Assembly: GCA_024688095.1 (NCBI GenBank)
Contig: JAILEJ010000026.1
Location: 1 to 12,541, forward strand
Length of the DNA: 12,541 nt
DNA from: Butyrivibrio sp.
GTDB lineage: Bacteria; Bacillota; Clostridia; Lachnospirales; Lachnospiraceae
Direction: 5' to 3'
The notes beneath the pieces were generated by a model, which was not told where the DNA came from, made no database searches, and was given only the letters and a program-made list of their open reading frames with translations. Made by a program: the position numbers and the translations under genes. Position 1 is the stretch's first letter, and every line of letters starts with the position of its first letter. Below are positions 7,112 to 12,541 of the stretch, piece after piece.

Positions 7112-7141
7112 TCAAGGTGCAAAACCGACTTACTTGCACCT
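6906..7141. repeat. AGGTGCAA boxes, probable integrase arm-binding sites
   Basis: AGGTGCAA occurs exactly at 6906-6913, 6917-6924, 7103-7110 and 7115-7122, and inverted as TTGCACCT at 7134-7141. A split copy, TTGCACaCCT, lies at 7045-7054. The two direct pairs share the extended form AGGTGCAAAT plus 2-3 bases plus GGTGCAA and are spaced by 11 and 12 bp, one helical turn. Position directly downstream of int is where arm-type sites of Tn916-like elements are expected. Confidence 0.55.
7079..7103. other. Candidate attachment core: 8-bp inverted repeats with 9-bp spacer
   Basis: TTTTGATG (7079-7086) and CATCAAAA (7096-7103) are perfect inverted repeats around CAAAATATC. This is the layout expected of tyrosine recombinase core sites. 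It touches the first of the AGGTGCAA boxes on the int side. On neither strand is it followed by a U-tract, so it is an unlikely terminator. The matching right-end core lies outside the window, so the assignment is unproven. Confidence 0.35.
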
Positions 7142-7158
7142 CGACTTTTTCCCATAAA

Positions 7159-8433
7159 TCAGCCATTTGATGCTTCATCTCTATAGTCTGAAAAATCTCT
7201 TACATTATCAGTATCTGGCTTTGATATCTTTTCGCCGCCATCTTTGGTTATACGGGACATCTCATCAGCTGCATCCTCAAATCCAATATGAGTATACGTA
7301 TTTAAGGTTACCCCAATGTCTGAATGTCCCATGATGTACTGTAGCGTTTTTGGATTCATACCAGCCGATGCCATACGACTGCAAAAAGTATGTCGGCAGA
7401 TATGAGGTGTCACTTTAGGCATCTGCACCCTGTAGATATTGTTATACTTCTCGCAGATATGCTGGAAGTATTTCTCCCAATGCATTGCCACCATAGGATG
7501 CTCATCTTTATCCAAAAACAGAAATCCTGCATAGCCGTCCACCATTGGCTCAACCTTCGGCGTAGGACGCTTGGCTATTATACTCTTAAAACACTCAGCC
7601 ACTTCCTCTGTCATAGGCACATACCTTTCTCCAGATTCGGTCTTGGTCTCTCGGATATTGTAGCCTATGCCATTATTTCTCTGTAACTGATGATCTACAT
7701 GGATTCTCATACTATCAAAATCAATATCTTTGAAGGTCAGTCCAACGAATTCTGATATTCTGAGTCCTGTATTAAAAAGAATATAGATTCCATCATAGTA
7801 TTTGCTGAAATGAGAGTCCTCTTTAACAAATCTCAGGAATTTACGTTCGTTTTCTCTCGATAATGCTTCTCTTGTCACGCTGTCATTATAAATAACAGAT
7901 GCCAGCTCAAAGGAAAACGGATTCTTTCTAACATAATCGTTATCTACAGCCATCTGAAACGCTGGTCTAAGCACACCTCTTATTGTATGGATAGAGCTGT
8001 ACCCTCTACCATTCTTCTGAAGCTGCACGAGCCACGTTTGAGCATCAAGAACTTTGACCTTATCAATCCGCTTCTTGCCAAATGAGTCTTTTTTCAAGAG
8101 ATTAATGACCGTCTTATATCCAGCCTCTGTACTTGGACGAACACCCTTCTTCAGCGATACATATTTTTCAACCAAAGCTAATACTGTTAATTTGCCTCCT
8201 TCTGGAACAATCTGATCGATCATATCTGCCGCAATCTGTTTTTCGAGCTCTCTAAGTGATGGTTCCCTCTTCTTTCCAGTCGGAGTAGGATCATTATGAT
8301 CAAGTCTCCAAGACCTTACATACTTAGAATCTCCAAAAGCGTCTGTATACTTAAATCTGTAACGACCACTTTTTTCCTGTATTTCACCATTGCGTAAGAT
8401 TCGACCACGATTGTCTCGTCTTTTTTCGCTCAT
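7159..8433 (-). CDS. int: Tn916-type tyrosine recombinase (integrase)
   Basis: This 424-residue site-specific recombinase would integrate and excise the element. The N-terminus MSEKRRDNRGRILRNGE is nearly that of Tn916 Int. It forms the arm-binding domain (about 1-75), followed by a SAM-like core-binding domain (80-190) and the catalytic domain. Visible catalytic residues are R225 (NTGLRISE), K264 (ETKTESGER), H344 and R347 (TPHICRH), H370 (IMGHS) and nucleophile Y380 (LNTYTH). All are intact. ATG 8433 is chosen over a longer frame reaching 8544, because it matches Tn916 Int and has GAAAGGAG 9 bases upstream. It lies at the element end with xis directly upstream, as in Tn916, and its 3' end faces the presumed attachment site. 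Confidence 0.97.
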   Translation of the reverse strand: MSEKRRDNRGRILRNGEIQEKSGRYRFKYTDAFGDSKYVRSWRLDHNDPTPTGKKREPSLRELEKQIAADMIDQIVPEGGKLTVLALVEKYVSLKKGVRPSTEAGYKTVINLLKKDSFGKKRIDKVKVLDAQTWLVQLQKNGRGYSSIHTIRGVLRPAFQMAVDNDYVRKNPFSFELASVIYNDSVTREALSRENERKFLRFVKEDSHFSKYYDGIYILFNTGLRISEFVGLTFKDIDFDSMRIHVDHQLQRNNGIGYNIRETKTESGERYVPMTEEVAECFKSIIAKRPTPKVEPMVDGYAGFLFLDKDEHPMVAMHWEKYFQHICEKYNNIYRVQMPKVTPHICRHTFCSRMASAGMNPKTLQYIMGHSDIGVTLNTYTHIGFEDAADEMSRITKDGGEKISKPDTDNVRDFSDYRDEASNG

Positions 8434-8534
8434 GTATATTGTCTCCTTTCTTCGATTAGAAAGGCTCCAATATGGCTTTCTAATACTATCACAAATAGCA
8501 CTCTTCTGCCATAAGAAACCGCCAGTTCTGCCAT

Positions 8535-8882
8535 TCAGATGCAAGTTGCATTATCAATGTACTCCTCAAACAGTTTTCTCTTAAACTGTGTCCGATTTCC
8601 AACAGCCAACAGATAATCTGCATTTGGATTTTCTGCAATAAGACTTCTAAGCCTTTTTTGCCCGATGCCATAATAAATTGCAGCCTCTTCAACTGATAAT
8701 GTGTACCGTTCGCTCACTGGAACCTCTGGCTTTTTATGTACCGCTATGCTTTTCCTTGCAGGTATTCCCTTCACGTTATATCCTCCTCTGTAGTAGAGGA
8801 TATAGCTGAGAAGCGTTGATCTGCTTTCTTTGAAGGGTACTTTGCTTAGATCAAGATCTGATATAAGGTTTAATTTTTGCAT
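8535..8882 (-). CDS. Xis-like excisionase with N-terminal extension
   Basis: The C-terminal about 63 residues (VSERYTLSVEEAAIYYGIGQKRLRSLIAENPNADYL, then GNRTQFKRKLFEEYID) closely resemble Tn916 Xis, a winged-helix DNA-bending protein directing excision. Tn916 Xis has 67 residues, whereas this frame is 115 residues from ATG 8882. A perfect AGGAGG lies 7 bases before an in-frame GTG at 8774, which would give a 79-residue Xis. That start is a serious alternative. The frame can be extended upstream to 8924, overlapping the end of rep by 14 bp. The extra N-terminal segment (SDLDLSKVPFKESRSTLLSY and on) is not recognised. It stands 101 bp before int on the same strand and is probably cotranscribed with it. 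Confidence 0.85.
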   Translation of the reverse strand: MQKLNLISDLDLSKVPFKESRSTLLSYILYYRGGYNVKGIPARKSIAVHKKPEVPVSERYTLSVEEAAIYYGIGQKRLRSLIAENPNADYLLAVGNRTQFKRKLFEEYIDNATCI

Positions 8883-8910
8883 ATGCTTTCGCCGTCCTTT
8901 CCTAAAAAAT

Positions 8911-9963
8911 CTATTGGGTTTCATCAGTCATGATTTCCCCATACACAATATTGTTTCTTATATCTTCTATAACAGTTTCAGAATTTTTATAACTGCTTGC
9001 TGGAATCCTATAAGTCGTGGGAACACCATCAAGCAGAAAATGATACTCAATATACTCAAGATGGTTAAGAAGTTTCCCTTTTATATTTCTTCCCCTCCCA
9101 TGCAACGCTGCAAATTCTTCAATCGAAAAGGAAGATAATAGATGAACTTCCGTCCATAGCGGTGTTATATTTTCATACCTACAATGCACATATGTATTGG
9201 TGTATTCAGTAAGTATTTGAAAAAGATCATTAATCTTGGTATCAGAGCCTATATTATCCACTACAAGAACAGGAGGATTGCCCATTTTGGTATATGTATC
9301 TAAACTTCCAAATCCAGTAAACTGTGAATAAAAGACCTTGTCTTGACCATGTTTGCTTATCAATAATTCATTTACATCTTCGATTCCAGAATCATAATTT
9401 CCATAATGCCAGACTCTACACATTTTCTTTTTTATTGGTGCATTCTTTCTGCTCTGGTAATCGAATTCTGAGTTGATCATTTTTTCAAATCTTCGATATC
9501 TGATGTTTACCCCCATTATTTCATCTGGAGTCTTCCCATCTTCAATCATTTCTTTGATTATATCGAGATCAGATCGATTACCTTGAATCGTAGAAATTTG
9601 TTCTTCTCCGACTATATAAAGAACTTTTTCTCCTTGTTCTGCATACTTACCTGTTTTATTGATATATGGCAGAAGATCTTTTTTACTTGCTGTAGGCTCA
9701 ATATGTGAATCGTACATACATCTTGCTACTGCTTTTACCGTTGTTGGTTGACCATATAGTGCTGCGTGAAGATGATATAACCCGTTTTTACTCACACAAG
9801 TAGCAACACAGGCTTTTCTTCCTTTAGCACTATTCTCCCAGGAATCCTTAAAGAAGTTCGCTACATATTCTGGATCCATCATCTCTTCTTCTGTGAGTCC
9901 AGCTCTTTTCATATTGCCTTTTTGAATTGTGGCAAACCATGATCGTGATTTATCTGTAATCAT
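8911..9963 (-). CDS. CRESS/HUH-type replication initiator protein with degenerate SF3 helicase domain
   Basis: This 350-residue Rep resembles initiators of rolling-circle replicons found in clostridial integrative elements. The N-terminal endonuclease has a RSWFAT strand (motif I-like, 7-12), HLHAALYG with the HUH metal ligands H64 and H66, and YINKTGKYAEQGE (100-112) carrying the candidate nicking tyrosine. The C-terminal part has the outline of a superfamily 3 helicase: WHYGNYDSGIED (185-196), PPVLVVDNI (230-238), then CRYENITPLWTEVHLLSSF (261-279). In the first, the Walker A lysine and serine/threonine are replaced by I194 and E195. In the second, Walker B has DN in place of DE. ATPase activity is therefore doubtful. 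GGAG precedes the ATG by 9 bases. It probably nicks the excised circular element at an origin upstream of the gene. Confidence 0.82.
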   Translation of the reverse strand: MITDKSRSWFATIQKGNMKRAGLTEEEMMDPEYVANFFKDSWENSAKGRKACVATCVSKNGLYHLHAALYGQPTTVKAVARCMYDSHIEPTASKKDLLPYINKTGKYAEQGEKVLYIVGEEQISTIQGNRSDLDIIKEMIEDGKTPDEIMGVNIRYRRFEKMINSEFDYQSRKNAPIKKKMCRVWHYGNYDSGIEDVNELLISKHGQDKVFYSQFTGFGSLDTYTKMGNPPVLVVDNIGSDTKINDLFQILTEYTNTYVHCRYENITPLWTEVHLLSSFSIEEFAALHGRGRNIKGKLLNHLEYIEYHFLLDGVPTTYRIPASSYKNSETVIEDIRNNIVYGEIMTDETQ

Positions 9964-9979
9964 ATTAGTAATCTCCGTT

Positions 9980-10095
9980 TAGTATTACCTACATTTACTT
10001 TTGTGCCTGTGCCATTCATATCTATGTCCTTATATAGTTTCAAATTAGAGTTATATCCTGTCACATTGGCTATTGTGACACTTCTGTGACAGGAT
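9980..10095. other. Candidate replication origin / Rep-binding region upstream of rep
   Basis: An 11-bp perfect inverted repeat, ATCCTGTCACA (10055-10065) and TGTGACAGGAT (10085-10095), encloses a further TGTGACA at 10074-10080. This gives three copies of a 7-bp box, two direct and 11 bp apart and one inverted. Closer to rep, TAGTATTAC at 9980-9988 equals the nonanucleotide nicked by CRESS-virus Reps (NANTATTAC). It is flanked by GTAAT and ATTAC that could pair. No protein gene is convincing between 9964 and 10116. Origin function is inferred from position and repeat structure only. Confidence 0.4.
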
Positions 10096-10116
10096 TCGCT
10101 AAGAGCGTCGTATGTA

Positions 10117-10497
10117 TCAACATGTAACATGTAAAGAATCATAAATTTGCTGTAGCTTTCTTTGTATTGCATCTTCCATAGGATCAGTTTTTTGAATATA
10201 TGCTGGTATTTCATAAAGAGGAGGCATTCTCTTTTTATCTATCCTTTCTAAGCAGAGATATGTCTTTGTCTGCAAGTAATCGTCAAAGGGATCACTGGCA
10301 TCAATAACCTCATCTTCGTTAAAGTCTATGCCAACAAAGGCGTAATCGTATGGCAATTCAATTATTCCATTGTGAATGAATAAGGCTATATGTTTCGTGC
10401 AGTCCTCTATGCTCTCACACCAAAAACTATTAGGCCTTATCCCTTCTTTATACATGTTGAGTACGTTATTTCTCTGAGTGTAATGATAAAGTTTCAT
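10117..10497 (-). CDS. Unrecognised 126-residue protein, possibly ADP-ribosyltransferase-fold, paired with an XRE regulator
   Basis: The protein begins MKLYHYTQRNNVLNMYKEGI with PNSF following. The LYH-[YF]-T strand, a helix and G[IL]-x-P pattern is typical of several ADP-ribosyltransferase-fold families (DarT-like, RES-like and other small toxins). The remainder (ALFIHNGIIELPYDYAFVGI, FNEDEVIDASDPFDDY, PPLYEIPAY) is not diagnostic. A full set of catalytic residues cannot be assigned. ATG 10497 is chosen because GAGAGG lies 9 bases upstream and the homology-like part starts there; a longer frame to 10539 overlaps the preceding gene. The start comes 4 bp after the stop of a small HTH gene, so the two are cotranscribed in an antitoxin-toxin-like layout. 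No signal peptide or membrane segment is evident. Function is unproven. Confidence 0.75.
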   Translation of the reverse strand: MKLYHYTQRNNVLNMYKEGIRPNSFWCESIEDCTKHIALFIHNGIIELPYDYAFVGIDFNEDEVIDASDPFDDYLQTKTYLCLERIDKKRMPPLYEIPAYIQKTDPMEDAIQRKLQQIYDSLHVTC

Positions 10498-10501
10498 AAT
10501 C

Positions 10502-10714
10502 TTATTCCTCTCTTTCAGTAATAATAAATAGCTGATCAAATTCTTCTTCTAATGCTTCACACGCCTTTTTAGCTGTCTCTGGTCGAATAGGCTTACCCTT
10601 TTCAATATTGAAGACAGAAGACGCATTTACATCCATAGCTCTTGCTAACCCTTGGATTGAGTAGCCTTTAATAACACGAATATGTTTAAAGGACTCTTTA
10701 GCTGTTATTTTCAT
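10502..10714 (-). CDS. Small XRE-family helix-turn-helix regulator
   Basis: This is a 70-residue single-domain DNA-binding protein of the Cro/CI (HTH_3) type. The helix-turn-helix is GYSIQGLARAMDVNASSVFNIE (residues 17-38). It is followed by KGKPIRPETAKKACEALEEE, the usual four-to-five helix fold with no sensor domain. AGGAGGTGAG upstream of the ATG is a very strong ribosome binding site. It is the first gene of a short operon with the 126-residue protein and is divergent from the larger repressor-like gene. It may regulate its own promoter or, if the downstream protein is a toxin, serve as the antitoxin. Confidence 0.88.
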   Translation of the reverse strand: MKITAKESFKHIRVIKGYSIQGLARAMDVNASSVFNIEKGKPIRPETAKKACEALEEEFDQLFIITEREE

Positions 10715-10746
10715 TTGTGCTCACCTCCTTATCTGATGGTGATTTC

Positions 10747-10833
10747 ATTATAAAATACAATCTGTATGCTTTATATCATTGTATTGTATTGATTTTCATT
10801 TATTTTCATTTATAATAAATACAGATTGTATTT
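10747..10833. promoter_or_regulatory. Divergent promoter region with paired operators
   Basis: AAATACAATCTGTAT (10753-10767) and ATACAGATTGTATTT (10819-10833) are exact inverted copies of each other. Each is itself a dyad, ATACA-N3-TGTAT. The rightward promoter is TTGATT (10789-10794), 16 bp, TATAAT (10811-10816), so the right operator covers the start site. The leftward -10 TATAAT is at 10747-10752 with a weak -35, so the left operator sits inside that promoter. Operator centres are 64 bp apart, about six helical turns. The spacer also holds ATTGT/ATTGT/ATTGA (10778-10792) and two adjacent ATTTTCATTT copies (10792-10811). Confidence 0.7.
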
Positions 10834-10852
10834 ATCAAAAGGAGTTATCGCT

Positions 10853-11599
10853 ATGGCAAGACCTCGAAAATCAAATTATGAAAAGACTGTATTTGCCAAG
10901 AGAATTGTAGAATTACAACAGCGTCATAAGTATACAGATCAGTATATAGTTGACAATGTAAGAGACGTATTTGGTCTACAATTCATAACCACTTTACAGA
11001 GTTATCAAAAATGGAAGAGTGGAGAAAGATTACCAGTCAATCTGCAAGGTGCTATTATTGCGTTTGCCGATTTTTATGATGTATCTGTTGAATACCTGAT
11101 ACGTGAAGATGCTCCAGAGAAACCTCAGATTAAGTCAGTACAAGACGCTACAGGTCTTAGCGTAGATGCTGTAAGAAACCTTATATCTTTTCACAATGAT
11201 TTTCCTGCACTGATAAAAATGATGGATACGATATTATCTTCTACAAGCGAAAATGGAATTGCTTTTCTCCTAAATCTTTATAATCAGATCCTCTCCGACT
11301 ATAAAGATAATAAAGAAGGAGATTCTACTTCTTCATACGATATGGATAAAATGCAGCAGCGTATGTTACGAACGCAACAGGCCTATAATTACATCAGTTC
11401 CATTGTGCAGTCCAATATGCCCGAATATCTGGATAAAGATATAGCAACAAGGGAAGACGAAAACGAATATTATCACTCCAATGATTTCATTAGCAACAAT
11501 GACCAGCACATCAATAATATTACTGAAGTCCTATTGTCTCACCCAGATGGAACAGAAGAATCATTACATGCTGAAGTACATAAATATTCAAAAAAATAG
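10853..11599 (+). CDS. XRE-like repressor-type regulator of the element
   Basis: This 248-residue protein has an N-terminal DNA-binding region. MARPRKSNYEKTVFAKRIVE, then a helix-turn-helix around 25-60 (TDQYIVDNV to SYQKWKSGERLP), and LQGAIIAFADFYDVSVEYLI (64-83) follow the usual XRE layout ending in a D.S.EYL helix. The rest is helical and hydrophilic without a recognised domain, and no RecA-type autocleavage site (AG plus S/K dyad) is apparent. ATG 10853 is chosen because AAAGGAG stands 8 bases upstream; the frame extends to 10826 but that would start within the operator. It is transcribed alone, divergently from the HTH/ART-like operon, and probably represses both promoters through the two operators. 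Codon use looks like the rest of the element. Confidence 0.82.
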   Translation: MARPRKSNYEKTVFAKRIVELQQRHKYTDQYIVDNVRDVFGLQFITTLQSYQKWKSGERLPVNLQGAIIAFADFYDVSVEYLIREDAPEKPQIKSVQDATGLSVDAVRNLISFHNDFPALIKMMDTILSSTSENGIAFLLNLYNQILSDYKDNKEGDSTSSYDMDKMQQRMLRTQQAYNYISSIVQSNMPEYLDKDIATREDENEYYHSNDFISNNDQHINNITEVLLSHPDGTEESLHAEVHKYSKK

Positions 11600-11796
11600 G
11601 ATGACCCTTACACTATTTCAAAAACAAACATGTATATTATTTTAAGGACATGACATAACACCAAACATATTTAGATAAAAATCCCTCTGGAACTACTATA
11701 ACAATAGGATAAGAGCGTTGTCTCAGATTACACTTTTTTCATAATAATATGATTTTTTCATATTAGAACGTAGTACTCCCTCGGTGAAAATATATA
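11600..11796. other. Non-coding gap between convergent genes
   Basis: No convincing gene is present. A weak AT-rich hairpin, TAATATGA-N5-TCATATTA (11745-11765), lies in it, with T-runs at 11734-11739 and inside its loop. No clear intrinsic terminator for the repressor-like gene is seen. Confidence 0.5.
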
Positions 11797-11824
11797 GGGG
11801 CATATCCTATAAAGGACACGCCCC
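11797..11824 (-). terminator. Intrinsic terminator after the partial right-end gene
   Basis: On the - strand GGGGCGTGTCCT pairs with AGGATATGCCCC around a 4-base loop (12 bp, two G-U pairs). It is followed by TATATATTTTC. On the + strand the same G-U positions become A-C mismatches, so the hairpin favours leftward transcripts. It lies 18 bp after the stop of the gene ending at 11842. Confidence 0.75.
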
Positions 11825-11841
11825 CATTTTCATTACATGCC

Positions 11842-12541
11842 TCACTTATTAGCTTCGCGTTTAAAACGCTCTATTAGCTGTGAAGCCTGATAACTACTAA
11901 TCTTTCTATAGTCATCAATGCCATACTGCTGGGAGACATACTTGTTCATTGCATCAACAGTAGTCCCATGCTGACCCATAAGGGTCTCCAAAAAGTAGAT
12001 CTGCTTTTGTGATGCTGGTCTTTCTGTTTTAGGTGCAGAGGAAGAGGAATTATTATTGGATCGTAATTCCTCAACGCTCTTTCCTACAGAAGGCTGCTCT
12101 GGCTCAAGGTTCATATCCTCCACGTCCTGTGTGAAGCGTGCTGACAGATTACCTACATTAAGGGCAGCATCTACCAAAGCTCTCTTCTTGGTCATTTTGA
12201 GCACAGTATTCTGTACTGCATAACCGTTCTGCTTCGCATAGCGTCCTTCACGAGAATTACAGATACCTACTCCTTCTCCCTTAACAACGCCATTATAATC
12301 GATCAGGAAAACCTTGCACTCGTAGGAAAAGAATCCAGTATTATAATCCTCCACTCGATTGACCACCTCTGTCCTGGCAATAAGACCAAGATAATTCATA
12401 ATCTTCTCTGCACCAGACTTAAGGAGAGTCGGTTTATTGCAGTGCGGGATAACACCATAATCCACCCCAGAGATCAGAACCGTATCAATGAATCTGTTCA
12501 TATCATCGTCAAACTGCTTTGCCTCTTCAACAGTAAGCCCT
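11842..12541 (-). CDS. Phage/ICE-type DNA-metabolism protein, partial (start outside window)
   Basis: The frame stays open to the window edge. An internal ATG at 12501 has no ribosome binding site, so the gene probably begins further right. The visible 232 residues include FIDTVLISGVDYGVIPHC, KPTLLKSGAEKI, GFFSYECKVFLID and a cysteine-bearing GEGVGICNSREGRYAKQ. After NTVLKMTKKRALVDAAL comes FTQDVEDM. A serine/asparagine-rich linker separates this from a small C-terminal module, ASQKQIYFLETLM then ISSYQASQLIERFK. I associate this type of protein with phages and integrative elements, where it neighbours single-strand DNA binding or recombination genes, but I cannot assign a proven function. The C-terminal module resembles tails shared by several phage recombination proteins. 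Confidence 0.75.
   Translation of the reverse strand, partial: GLTVEEAKQFDDDMNRFIDTVLISGVDYGVIPHCNKPTLLKSGAEKIMNYLGLIARTEVVNRVEDYNTGFFSYECKVFLIDYNGVVKGEGVGICNSREGRYAKQNGYAVQNTVLKMTKKRALVDAALNVGNLSARFTQDVEDMNLEPEQPSVGKSVEELRSNNNSSSSAPKTERPASQKQIYFLETLMGQHGTTVDAMNKYVSQQYGIDDYRKISSYQASQLIERFKREANK

Noticed and set aside
6860..7149. 9-bp direct repeat TCGACTTTT at 6860-6868 and 7141-7149 as attachment duplication
   Set aside because: A 9-bp match within 300 bp is not rare in such DNA, and both copies lie at or inside gene-proximal positions without inverted arms. The dyad at 7079-7103 is a better core candidate.
7390..7686. + strand open frame opposite int
   Set aside because: Antisense to the intact catalytic domain of the recombinase; no start signal or family resemblance.
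9960..10130. Possible 56-residue - strand gene ending in TGA overlapping the rep ATG
   Set aside because: No ribosome binding site, overlaps the end of the ART-like gene and is largely made of the inverted repeat; it reads as non-coding origin DNA. The ATGA overlap with rep keeps it from being fully excluded.

Overview
The window looks like chromosome of a low-GC Gram-positive anaerobe, most likely Lachnospiraceae or a close clostridial relative. That is inference from AT-rich DNA, strong AGGAGG-type ribosome binding sites, the ribD-ribE-ribBA-ribH order behind an FMN riboswitch, and Tn916-like recombination genes. No rRNA, tRNA or CRISPR array is visible.

Left part (1-2145): the 3' end of an IS30-family transposase (3-110) abuts an AraC-family regulator that has no normal start. 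Its reading frame runs upstream into the insertion sequence end, so the regulator appears 5'-truncated. A YtqA/YhcC-type radical SAM protein follows on the + strand, after an 18-bp perfect palindrome.

Middle part (2191-6860, all on the - strand): a complete riboflavin biosynthesis operon, transcribed ribD, ribE, ribBA, ribH. It has a good promoter (TTGCAC-N17-TACAAT), an FMN (RFN) aptamer and two successive terminator-like hairpins before ribD, which starts with TTG. Together the four enzymes convert GTP and ribulose 5-phosphate to riboflavin. Upstream on the same strand is a low-molecular-weight protein tyrosine phosphatase gene.

Right part (about 6861 to the window end): the left end of an integrative element. 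It carries a Tn916-type tyrosine recombinase, an Xis-like excisionase, a CRESS/HUH-type replication initiator with an apparently dead helicase site, a small XRE regulator paired with a possible ADP-ribosyltransferase-fold protein, a divergently transcribed repressor-like protein, and a partial phage/ICE-type DNA-metabolism protein cut by the window edge. The DNA between the phosphatase gene and int holds repeated AGGTGCAA boxes, a core-like inverted repeat and a possible relic of an older recombinase. The DNA upstream of rep holds a repeat-rich candidate origin, and the divergent promoter region holds a matched pair of operators.

The items most worth a second look are the Rep protein with a lost Walker A lysine and its candidate origin, the XRE/ART-like gene pair with its two-operator switch, and the layered attachment-site region.
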